Origin: an uncultured Pseudomonadota bacterium
Lineage (GTDB): Bacteria > Pseudomonadota > Gammaproteobacteria > Burkholderiales > SG8-39
DNA: 9,089 bases
Reading direction: 5' to 3'
Assembly (NCBI GenBank): GCA_903864555.1
Contig: CAIPGJ010000590.1
Location: forward strand, 1 to 9,089
The stretch's first letter is position 1, and each line of letters opens with the position of its first letter. The notes below the pieces were generated by a model. It was given only the letters and a program-made list of their open reading frames with translations. It did not search any database and was not told the DNA's origin. A program made the position numbers and the translations under genes. Of the stretch, positions 1 to 5,866 are shown piece after piece.

Positions 1-576
1 GGAATACCCGCCAGGAACATCAGGGAGTTCATCGCCCTGGCCAAATCAAAACCCGGCACACTGAATTTCTCATCCCCTGGCACCGGCAGTGGCGGGCATC
101 TGGCGGTGGAGCATTTCCGATACATCACCGGTACTGACATGGTGCATGTTCCCTACAAGGGTGGCGCCCCAGCCCTGACTGATGTCATCGCTGGCCAGGT
201 GCAGTTCATGTTTCCAACCGTTCTCGCAGTGGCCCCTCACATGACGACGGGACGCTTGCGCAGCCTCGCCGTCACCAGCAGCAAGCGCTCGGTGGCATTG
301 CCGGATATTCCCACGGTGGCGGAGTCGGGACTGCCCGGATTCGAGGCCGTGTCATGGAACGGCGTCATGACGCCAGCAGGTGTGCCAGCGCCCATCATCA
401 GCAAGCTGCACAAAGACATCGTGCAGGTACTGCAAAGCCCGGATGTCAAAGACAAACTGGCGGCCGATGGTGCCGAGCCGGTGGGCAGCACCCCCGAGGA
501 GTTCACCCGCATGATCCGACAGGAACTGGAAAAGTGGGCGAAGGTCATCAAGGCTGCAGGTATCAAGCTGGATTGA
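1..576 (+). CDS. Bug/TctC-family tripartite tricarboxylate transporter substrate-binding protein, 3' part
   Basis: This is the C-terminal part of a periplasmic solute-binding protein; the reading frame is open from base 1, so the start and signal peptide lie outside the window. About 191 residues are visible. Family hallmarks are FIALAKSKPGTLNFSSPGTGS near the beginning, then MVHVPYKGGAPALTDVIAGQ, then LAVTSSKRS and DIPTVAESGLPGFEAVSWNG, and a C-terminal helix ending in IKLD. These are the signature segments of the Bug (Bordetella uptake gene) family, which binds small carboxylates or related ligands. Some members feed TctAB permeases and many are orphans. The ligand cannot be predicted. It is a paralogue of the Bug protein encoded at 1674-2648, clearly related over the whole visible length but well diverged. 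It converges with the amidohydrolase gene, leaving about 60 nt between the two stop codons. An internal GTG at 106 is not the true start, because the conserved family sequence continues upstream of it. Confidence 0.93.
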   Translation, partial: GIPARNIREFIALAKSKPGTLNFSSPGTGSGGHLAVEHFRYITGTDMVHVPYKGGAPALTDVIAGQVQFMFPTVLAVAPHMTTGRLRSLAVTSSKRSVALPDIPTVAESGLPGFEAVSWNGVMTPAGVPAPIISKLHKDIVQVLQSPDVKDKLAADGAEPVGSTPEEFTRMIRQELEKWAKVIKAAGIKLD

Positions 577-590
577 TGCATGGTTGAGGG

Positions 591-620
591 AAAAGGGCCT
601 AGATGATGATCTGGACCTTC
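591..620 (-). terminator. possible weak terminator hairpin between convergent genes
   Basis: In the gap between two convergent genes, bases 593-604 can pair imperfectly with 609-619 around a GATG loop; the arms share AAGG, CC and AGAT blocks, with a bulge and a mismatch. Read on the minus strand, the hairpin is followed by only a short T-run (four T, at 591-594), so it would most naturally end the amidohydrolase transcript. The stem is irregular and the T-tract short, so this is a weak call based on position as much as on sequence. Confidence 0.3.
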
Positions 621-637
621 GGGTAGGTGCCTGAGAG

Positions 638-1669
638 TCATGCCTCCAGGGCAAGCCTGTAGACCCGGCTTGCCGTCCCTCGATAGAGTTGGTCCTTCTC
701 ATCACGGTTCATAGATGCGGTGATGCGCTTGTAGGCATTCCAGATGACGCCGTAGCCTGCTGTGCACATGTCGACCGGGAAATTGCTTTCCATCATGCAG
801 CGGCCGGGGCCGAACAGGTCAATGCATGTTTCCACATAGGGCTTCCACGCAGCGGCCAATTCCACGGAAGAGGCTGGTTTGTCACGCAAGTGGAAATTCC
901 AGCCACATCGCGGCATGCCGAATCCACCGATCTTCACGCTTAGGTTCTGGAACTGGGACAACTCACGCATGCGCGTGCGCCATACGTCGAAGATCTCCGT
1001 ACGTCGGCCGGCGTGGGGGCCCACACCAAGGATGCCGCCGACGTGATTCAGGATCATTGCCGTATCGGGAAAGGCACGCACCAGATCGATCAATTCATCC
1101 AGTTGCGGATAGAAAATCCAGGCATCAAAAGAAAGTTTCTTCTGCGACAAATGCGAGAGGCCTTTGCGGAAGGATGCATCCAGCGCGAGATGCCTGATCT
1201 GGCTGGTGTGATGTCCTTCATTGACAGGATCCCACACCATGTTGTGACGGATGCCTTTGAGACGGCCGTTACCTGCTGCCACCAACTCATCCAGAACCGG
1301 CTCAATGCCGTCACCCAGTCGCAGATCCGCAAACCCCACAATCCCGGCACAGAAGCGCGTTTTGCCCAACAGTCCGCTCTCGCCAATGGCCGCCATTCCG
1401 TTGGCGAACTCTACTTCTCCTATGGATCTCAGTTCCGCAGGGCCATCACGGCGGTACATGGTCTGGCCGGTTTGGACGTAGACAGTGGACAGGATGTTGT
1501 GGCCTGCATGCAGATCAGCTGCAAGCTCATCGAATAGATAGCGTCCCCTGGCATCGATCCAGAAATGATGGTGGCAGTCGATGATGGGAAGGTCCGGTTC
1601 CAGGGCCGCTTCCGCATGCTGTCTCAACCAGGCGGCCACCTCATCCAGAGGTCTTTCTTCGACTGCCAT
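638..1669 (-). CDS. Amidohydrolase-2 family (TIM-barrel) metal-dependent hydrolase
   Basis: This 343-residue protein belongs to the amidohydrolase-related family (Amidohydro_2, COG3618-like), relatives of 2-pyrone-4,6-dicarboxylate lactonase. The metal-binding start of the barrel is visible as DCHHHFW at residues 31-37 (HxH = H33/H35). Further family landmarks are GEVEFANGMAA (84-94), CAGIVGFADL (107-116), RLKGIRHNMVWDP (136-148), FDAWIFYPQL (181-190), LNHVGG (207-212, a likely metal or catalytic His) and ESNFPVD (294-300), whose Asp is the usual barrel-end catalytic residue. Such enzymes hydrolyse lactones or other carboxylic ring compounds; the substrate here is unknown. There is no signal peptide, so it should be cytosolic. 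The ATG at 1669 lies 4 nt after the stop of the upstream Bug gene, so the two are surely cotranscribed and likely translationally coupled. No strong Shine-Dalgarno is seen, which fits coupling. The Bug partner suggests uptake or sensing of the hydrolase's substrate, but that is inference. Confidence 0.9.
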   Translation of the reverse strand: MAVEERPLDEVAAWLRQHAEAALEPDLPIIDCHHHFWIDARGRYLFDELAADLHAGHNILSTVYVQTGQTMYRRDGPAELRSIGEVEFANGMAAIGESGLLGKTRFCAGIVGFADLRLGDGIEPVLDELVAAGNGRLKGIRHNMVWDPVNEGHHTSQIRHLALDASFRKGLSHLSQKKLSFDAWIFYPQLDELIDLVRAFPDTAMILNHVGGILGVGPHAGRRTEIFDVWRTRMRELSQFQNLSVKIGGFGMPRCGWNFHLRDKPASSVELAAAWKPYVETCIDLFGPGRCMMESNFPVDMCTAGYGVIWNAYKRITASMNRDEKDQLYRGTASRVYRLALEA

Positions 1670-1673
1670 GGTT

Positions 1674-2648
1674 TCAGAAGCTGACGTTGGCCGATTTCGC
1701 CACTTCGCTCCAACGATTGATGTCTATCCGGATGCGCTGCGAAAATTCAGCTGGGGTCATCGACAGAGGCTCGACACCCAGGGAGGCCATTTTCTCCTTT
1801 ACTTCTGCGTTGGCCACGAATTCGACGAGTGCTGTATTGAGCCTGTCCACCACGGATTGCTGCATGCCGGCAGGTCCCATGATGCCGTACCAGGTAGCCA
1901 CGTCATACCCGGGCAATCCCTGTTCCACCAAGGTAGGCACTTCGGGCGCCGCCAGCGATCGCTTTGCCGTGGTGACGGCCAGCGCGCGCATCTTGCCTGC
2001 TTTTACATGCGGGTACATGGTGGCCATCGGCTCAAAAATCATCTGGGTTCGCCCCCCGAAAAGATCATTGATGGCAGCCCCGGTCCCTTGATAAGGCACA
2101 TGAAGCATTTCGATCCCGGCCATGCGCATGAATAGTTCTCCGGAGAGGTGGCCAGTGCTGCCCTGTCCCGCAGATGCAAATGTGAGCTTCCCCGGTTGTG
2201 CCTTTGCCAGGGCAATCAGCTCTTTGACTGATTTTGCCTCCAGAGACGGCGTGGTGGCCAGCAGGCTGACAGCCATTCCGACAGGGGCAATTGGACTGAA
2301 GTCCTTGACCGGATCGTAGGGGAGTTTCCTGTAGGTGGCGGCACTGACAGCGAATGTCAATGTGCCCAGGAGCAGGGTGTACCCGTCAGCAGGAGCTTTT
2401 GCGACGACGTCTGCACCGATGGTTGAGCCAGCGCCTGCACGATTCTCCAGCACCCAGGGTTGACCAAACTTCTCGCTGAACTTCTGGCCGTAAGTGCGCG
2501 CAATGATGTCACCGGCACCACCGGCCGCGAAGGGGAAAACGATCCGAACCGGCTTCGTCGGATATTGCGGGGCCTGCGCATGCGAGATGCCCGGAATGGA
2601 CACGATGAGCATGACTGCCGCACGCTTGAACCATCCTGAATAAGCCAT
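1674..2648 (-). CDS. Bug/TctC-family tripartite tricarboxylate transporter substrate-binding protein
   Basis: This is a complete 324-residue periplasmic binding protein of the Bug family. A Sec signal peptide (residues 1-24: KR, then a hydrophobic AAVMLIV stretch, ending SHA) precedes the mature start QAPQYPTKPVRIVFPFAAGGAGD, the canonical Bug N-terminus that forms part of the ligand pocket. Other signature segments are GADVVAKAPADGYTLLLG, FASAGQGSTGH, MLHVPYQGTGAAINDL and VPTLVEQGLPGYDVATWYG. An in-frame ATG lies 24 nt further upstream (2672). I chose the ATG at 2648 because a strong AGGGAGGAG lies just before it and the eight extra residues add nothing to the signal peptide. It heads an operon with the amidohydrolase 4 nt downstream and is divergent from the dehydrogenase pair. 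The ligand is unknown. No TctA/TctB permease genes are in the window, so it may serve a distant permease or act in sensing. Confidence 0.94.
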   Translation of the reverse strand: MAYSGWFKRAAVMLIVSIPGISHAQAPQYPTKPVRIVFPFAAGGAGDIIARTYGQKFSEKFGQPWVLENRAGAGSTIGADVVAKAPADGYTLLLGTLTFAVSAATYRKLPYDPVKDFSPIAPVGMAVSLLATTPSLEAKSVKELIALAKAQPGKLTFASAGQGSTGHLSGELFMRMAGIEMLHVPYQGTGAAINDLFGGRTQMIFEPMATMYPHVKAGKMRALAVTTAKRSLAAPEVPTLVEQGLPGYDVATWYGIMGPAGMQQSVVDRLNTALVEFVANAEVKEKMASLGVEPLSMTPAEFSQRIRIDINRWSEVAKSANVSF

Positions 2649-2650
2649 GA

Positions 2651-2660
2651 CTCCTCCCTT
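2651..2660 (-). promoter_or_regulatory. ribosome binding site deciding the Bug gene start
   Basis: On the minus strand the sequence AAGGGAGGAG ends 2 nt before the ATG at 2648, an almost perfect Shine-Dalgarno. The alternative upstream ATG at 2672 has no comparable site, so the shorter protein is preferred. Confidence 0.8.
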
Positions 2661-2744
2661 GATTGAACACATTCTTTCTGCTGTTACCTTTCTACGCAGG
2701 CGTTGGATGCCGTTGGCTGCGCAGGGCAGATTTTCTTTTTTTTA

Positions 2745-2773
2745 ATCATATACCATATGCATACGAAGAATAC
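2745..2773 (-). promoter_or_regulatory. candidate divergent promoter and operator region with inverted repeat
   Basis: The gap between the divergent Bug-hydrolase operon and the dehydrogenase pair contains an AT-rich block. Within it CATAT (2747-2751), a 3-nt spacer and ATATG (2755-2759) form a 13-nt perfect inverted repeat. Read on the minus strand, TATGAT (2750-2745) resembles a -10 element. A weak -35-like GTATTC lies 17 nt upstream (2773-2768). The inverted repeat would overlap that -10 and its spacer, a usual place for a repressor operator; GntR- or LysR-type regulators are typical for such clusters. No regulator gene is present in the window. The promoter call is speculative; the inverted repeat is seen directly. 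Confidence 0.4.
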
Positions 2774-2837
2774 TGCCGCCAGTTCCTGAGAAGGTGCATG
2801 GCGGTGTCGGGTCCGGATATTGGCCGGCAGCGATGAC

Positions 2838-2846
2838 AAGGGGGAA
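2838..2846 (+). promoter_or_regulatory. ribosome binding site deciding the dehydrogenase small-subunit start
   Basis: AAGGGGGAA ends 3 nt before the ATG at 2850. This favours that start over an in-frame TTG at 2820, which has no purine-rich site before it. Confidence 0.7.
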
Positions 2847-2849
2847 TTC

Positions 2850-3536
2850 ATGTCTGTTTCAAACCAAAACCAGGGGAATGCCTGGATTTACCTAACCCGC
2901 GCGGAGGCGCGCTTCATTGATGCAGCTGTCTCCCGCCTCATACCAGCAGATGATCTTGGTCCAGGTGCGAGGGAAGCGAACGTCACCTGTTTCATTGATC
3001 GCCAGCTCGCAAGCGGATGGGGCAGTGCCAGTCGCATGTACCGCCTGGGACCGTGGCAGGATGGCACGCCGCAGCAGGGTAACCAGTCCTGGTTGACGCC
3101 TCAGGAAGTGTATCGACATGGAATACGGGAAACCAATCTTCACTGCATGAGCGCGCATGGTCGGAACTTCGATGTGCTTTCGCCGGAAACCCAGGATGCC
3201 ATCCTGAGCGCATTACAAGAAGGATCCATTGAGTTGCCGTCATTGGGATCGAAAAAGTTCTTCAATCTGCTGTGGCGGAATACCGAGGAGGGCTTCTTCG
3301 CAGATCCGTTGTATGGCGGCAACCGTGACAAGATAGGCTGGAAGCTGGTGGGGTTTCCCGGAGTGGCGGCCGCCAACTATGCGGATCTGATTGGTCAACA
3401 TGGCGAGCCCTATCGGGTGGTTGAGCCGGTCAGCATTCTGGATATTGAAGAGGGCAGGGTGCCGGTCGACGCGCAGGGCAGTCCAAGGCACGTCACAGTC
3501 AGCGTTGTGGTGAAACCAGCCGGGGCAGAAAAATGA
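2850..3536 (+). CDS. gluconate 2-dehydrogenase subunit 3-like protein
   Basis: This 228-residue protein matches the gluconate 2-dehydrogenase subunit 3 family (PF13618-like), the small partner of membrane-associated FAD dehydrogenases. Family landmarks are LTRAEARFIDAAVSRLIPADDLGPGAREA (about 15-43), FIDRQLASGWG (48-58), YRLGPWQDGTPQQG (64-77), LSPETQD (110-116) and the near-invariant EGFFADPLYGGNRDKIGWKLVGFPG (147-171). The ATG is supported by a good Shine-Dalgarno. In this family many members carry a Tat signal that exports the folded complex. None is visible here, and the frame is closed by a TGA at 2787-2789, so no longer start could supply one. The gene overlaps the following GMC dehydrogenase by 4 nt (ATGA), so the two are translationally coupled and almost certainly form one complex. 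The residues after about 195 (VSILDIEEGRVPVDAQ to the end) are a tail I do not recognise as part of the core domain. Confidence 0.9.
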   Translation: MSVSNQNQGNAWIYLTRAEARFIDAAVSRLIPADDLGPGAREANVTCFIDRQLASGWGSASRMYRLGPWQDGTPQQGNQSWLTPQEVYRHGIRETNLHCMSAHGRNFDVLSPETQDAILSALQEGSIELPSLGSKKFFNLLWRNTEEGFFADPLYGGNRDKIGWKLVGFPGVAAANYADLIGQHGEPYRVVEPVSILDIEEGRVPVDAQGSPRHVTVSVVVKPAGAEK

Positions 3537-5296
3537 GCGACATCAAACTCAAGCCTGTGGATGTCGTTGTGGTTGGCGTAGGTGTCGCTGGTTCCATCCT
3601 GTGCCAGGAGCTGGCAGCCTCGGGCCTTCGGGTCGTCGGTCTGGAACGTGGGCGCATGGTGGATCCGGCACAGGATTTCGCGATGCCCTATGCACATGAC
3701 GAATTCCGGCACGACAGTCGAAGCCAGCTGATACAGAACCTCGCTCGCGAAACAGTCACATTCCGAAACGCCCCTTCCGAGACAGCATTGCCCATGCGTG
3801 AAATCGGCTCCTTTCGCATGGGGGAATGCGTCGGTGGGGCAGGCGTTCTCTGGGGCGGCTTGTCGTGGCGCTTTCTGCCCTGGGACTTCGAAACACACAG
3901 TCGGACGGTGGAGCGTTACGGCAGGCATCACATGCCCGAAGATTGCAGCAATCAGGACTGGGGCATCAACTACGATGAGCTGGAGCCCTACTACGACCAG
4001 TTCGAACACATTTATGGCGTGAGCGGCAAGGCCGGCAATCTGAATGGTCAATTGCAGCAGGGCGGCAATCCATTCGAGGGGCCCCGATTCCGCGAGTATC
4101 CCAATCCACCGACCCAGGCGACGCAGGCGGGGCATCTGTTCGGTCAGGCCGCCGCATCACTGGGGTACACGCCGTTTTCACCGCCCACATCCGGTATCAC
4201 CCGTGAGTACACGAATCTGTACAAGGTCATGATGGGACAATGCCAGCGGGGCGGTTTCTGTTCCAGTTACGTGTGCGCCATGGGGGCCAAGGGCAGCCCG
4301 GTCACCGCGGTATTGCCGGCACTCATGAAGCACCGGAATTTTGAATTGCGTCCACTGTGCAATGTGATCAGGATCAACAAGGATTCCGATGGCAAGCGGG
4401 CCACCGGAGTCACCTACATTGATGCCCGCGGACGGACGGTGGAGCAACCTGCAGATATCGTGATCCTGACTTCGTACACTTTCAACAATACCCGGCTCAT
4501 GCTTTTGTCCGGCATAGGAAAACCGTACGATCCTGTCAGCAATACCGGTGTCATCGGCAAGAACTACACCTATCAGGCGACGGGTTCGGTGAAGTTGTTC
4601 TTCGAGGACAAGGCATTCAACAGCTTCATGGGCGGCGGTGGCAGCTGCACGGCCATAGACGACTACAACGGCGACAATTACGACCATTCCGGCATGGGGT
4701 TCATCGGTGGCGGTTACATCGTGGTGAACAGCCGCGGAGCCGCTCCCATCAGCAACCATCCAGTTCCATCAGGGACGCCGCCTTGGGGTTCCGGCTGGAA
4801 GAAGGCCGTAGCCCACTACTATGACCGGTCCTTTTCCATCAGCTCCCACGGTGGTTGCCAGGCGTATCGCACCAATTACCTTGACCTTGACCCGACGTAT
4901 AAGGATGTCAATGGCCTGCCACTTATACGCATGACCTTCGACTGGCACGAGCCGGATATCAGGATGTCGGCCTACGTCACCAAAAAAGCCGAAGAGATTG
5001 CCAAGGTGCTCAATCCCTCGAAAATGAGCGTCAGTCCGGTCAAGGGCAAGTACAACATTGCTCCCTACCAGGTGAACCACAACACCGGCGGCGTGATCAT
5101 GGGCAGCGATCCGTCCAGCAGTGCGCTCAACAAGTACCTGCAATCATGGGATGTTCCGAATGTATTTGTCGTGGGTGCCAGCGCTTTCCCTCAGAACAGC
5201 GCTAATGCACCAACCGAGACAGTAGGGGCCCTGGCGTGCTGGGTTGCCGATGCGATCAAGGAGCAATATGTGAAGCGGCCCGGATCACTGGTCTAG
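3533..5296 (+). CDS. GMC-family FAD-dependent dehydrogenase (gluconate 2-dehydrogenase large-subunit type)
   Basis: This 587-residue flavoprotein belongs to the glucose-methanol-choline oxidoreductases, in the branch that contains the large subunits of gluconate 2-dehydrogenase and FAD glucose dehydrogenase. An N-terminal Rossmann motif GVGVAG (15-20) with E38 in LERG binds the ADP part of FAD; GGAGVLWGG (101-109) is a second flavin segment. The C-terminal catalytic region is intact: VNHNTGG (514-520, active-site His516) and FPQNSANAPTETVGALA (552-568, with Asn558 as the likely second catalytic residue). Cys237, Cys243 and Cys248, in GQCQRGGFCSSYVC, occupy the place where related dehydrogenases have a cysteine cluster, reported to bind Fe-S in FAD glucose dehydrogenase. 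It probably oxidises an alcohol or sugar-acid hydroxyl and passes electrons to a cytochrome or quinone; the substrate is unknown. It overlaps the small-subunit gene by 4 nt. No signal peptide is seen. The usual third gene, a multihaem cytochrome c, is absent; ssrA begins about 110 nt downstream. Confidence 0.93.
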   Translation: MSDIKLKPVDVVVVGVGVAGSILCQELAASGLRVVGLERGRMVDPAQDFAMPYAHDEFRHDSRSQLIQNLARETVTFRNAPSETALPMREIGSFRMGECVGGAGVLWGGLSWRFLPWDFETHSRTVERYGRHHMPEDCSNQDWGINYDELEPYYDQFEHIYGVSGKAGNLNGQLQQGGNPFEGPRFREYPNPPTQATQAGHLFGQAAASLGYTPFSPPTSGITREYTNLYKVMMGQCQRGGFCSSYVCAMGAKGSPVTAVLPALMKHRNFELRPLCNVIRINKDSDGKRATGVTYIDARGRTVEQPADIVILTSYTFNNTRLMLLSGIGKPYDPVSNTGVIGKNYTYQATGSVKLFFEDKAFNSFMGGGGSCTAIDDYNGDNYDHSGMGFIGGGYIVVNSRGAAPISNHPVPSGTPPWGSGWKKAVAHYYDRSFSISSHGGCQAYRTNYLDLDPTYKDVNGLPLIRMTFDWHEPDIRMSAYVTKKAEEIAKVLNPSKMSVSPVKGKYNIAPYQVNHNTGGVIMGSDPSSSALNKYLQSWDVPNVFVVGASAFPQNSANAPTETVGALACWVADAIKEQYVKRPGSLV

Positions 5297-5367
5297 CTTG
5301 CCGTTTGCCAAAAAGATAGGCATCTTGCAGGGATTAATTGGGCCTCGGGAGCTTGAAATGCCGGCTA

Positions 5368-5395
5368 TTGAACCCATCTATGGGATAATTACTGT
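5368..5395 (+). promoter_or_regulatory. probable ssrA promoter
   Basis: Two overlapping sigma-70-like readings lie just upstream of the mature tmRNA 5' end. One is an extended -10, TG-G-GATAAT (5381-5389), which would start transcription about 10 nt before base 5407. The other is TTGAAC (5368-5373), a 16-nt spacer and TACTGT (5390-5395). Either would give a short 5' leader for RNase P to remove. Position supports a promoter here; which hexamers are used is uncertain. Confidence 0.5.
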
Positions 5396-5406
5396 ACACA
5401 GATACC

Positions 5407-5770
5407 GGGGGCGACCTGGTTTCGACGTGGGTGTTGAAGCAGTTCAGTGCATACCGAGGCCCAGATTCCCTCGTAAATCCAGCTGGAACGCAATAACTGC
5501 GAACGACGAACGTTTCGCTCTCGCCGCTTAAATAACGGTGAGCCCTGCACTGGTTTGTTCATGGGTCAGGTGGCGCAAGCTGCAGCAGGGTCCCTCACAT
5601 GAAATCGCGGTCGGCAGGGTCACTTTGCCTCCCGCTAAAACCAAGGTGACTCGCCGTATGCAAGCCTGCCGATTGGCGTGTATCCGGTCAAATCAAAGAA
5701 TTCGGCTAAGTATGTAGATCTGGCTGTAGAGAGCTTGCGGACGCGGGTTCGATTCCCGCCGCCTCCACCA
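5407..5770 (+). ncRNA. ssrA: transfer-messenger RNA (tmRNA, one-piece)
   Basis: This is a complete 364-nt tmRNA, which with SmpB rescues ribosomes stalled on broken mRNAs and tags the unfinished protein for proteolysis. The 5' end GGGGGCGACCTGGTTTCGAC matches the bacterial tmRNA consensus. Its first seven bases pair with CGCCTCC at 5760-5766 to form the acceptor stem, including the third-position G-U pair also seen in E. coli, followed by ACCA with the CCA encoded (5768-5770). The T-arm is GCGGG / TTCGATT / CCCGC (5743-5759), preceded by the familiar GCTTGCGGAC. The internal reading frame encodes ANDERFALAA and ends in TAA. No split into two pieces is evident and the length is normal. It sits between the catabolic dehydrogenase operon and the minus-strand gph-ubiG block. 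Conserved-protein matches in the spanning frames are lacking; short ORFs across it are artefacts. Confidence 0.97.
5499..5531 (+). other. tmRNA tag-peptide reading frame (ANDERFALAA)
   Basis: The resume codon GCG at 5499-5501 begins ten codons encoding A-N-D-E-R-F-A-L-A-A, followed by TAA (5529-5531) and a nearby in-frame-independent second TAA (5533-5535 region). The ALAA end is the usual ClpXP/ClpAP degradation signal, and AND at the start matches the SspB-type adaptor contact of proteobacterial tags. The resume codon follows ATAACT, similar to the sequence before the E. coli resume codon. Confidence 0.95.
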
Positions 5771-5807
5771 CTTTTTTGCCGGAAGCACTGGGTTTCCGGG
5801 GATGTTT

Positions 5808-5838
5808 GCCAGCGGGTGTCGTTTGCATCCGCTTCGGC
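5808..5838 (+). other. hairpin downstream of ssrA, possible 3' end signal
   Basis: Bases 5811-5818 (AGCGGGTG) pair with 5826-5833 (CATCCGCT) around a 7-nt loop, extended by GCC/GGC (5808-5810 with 5836-5838) across a small bulge. One pair is G-U on the + strand, which would be A-C on the minus strand, so the structure favours RNA made in the ssrA direction. No T-run follows, so it is not a classical intrinsic terminator. A T6 run (5772-5777) occurs earlier, straight after the encoded CCA. The gap of about 96 nt to the convergent phosphatase stop shows nothing else. Confidence 0.3.
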
Positions 5839-5866
5839 AGGAAGGTCCAGCTTCATTCGAACAGGA

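Noticed and set aside
1013..1537. 174-codon + strand ORF opposite the amidohydrolase
   Set aside because: It is antisense to a gene with clear family motifs and has no recognisable domain or ribosome binding site.
3410..4135. 241-codon minus-strand ORF opposite the GMC dehydrogenase
   Set aside because: It lies entirely antisense to two well-supported genes, has no recognisable domain, and its length is expected from codon bias on the coding strand.
5298..5531. 77-codon ORF on + ending in ANDERFALAA
   Set aside because: It is the tmRNA tag frame read back through the non-coding 5' part of ssrA and its promoter. Only the last ten codons are translated, by trans-translation.
5772..5799. T6 run plus CCGGAA/TTCCGG hairpin as an ssrA terminator
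   Set aside because: The T-run precedes the hairpin on the + strand, and an A-run would follow it on the minus strand, so it has the wrong order for an intrinsic terminator in either direction.
5635..5856. 73-codon minus-strand ORF with GGGGGNRTRVRKL-type sequence
   Set aside because: This arises from reading the antisense of the tmRNA T-arm and acceptor end. Such peptides are commonly mis-annotated hypothetical proteins next to tRNA-like 3' ends.
5771..5866. possible genomic-island attachment duplicate after ssrA
   Set aside because: I saw no second copy of the ssrA 3' end and no integrase; the next genes are housekeeping (phosphatase, ubiG, ompA).
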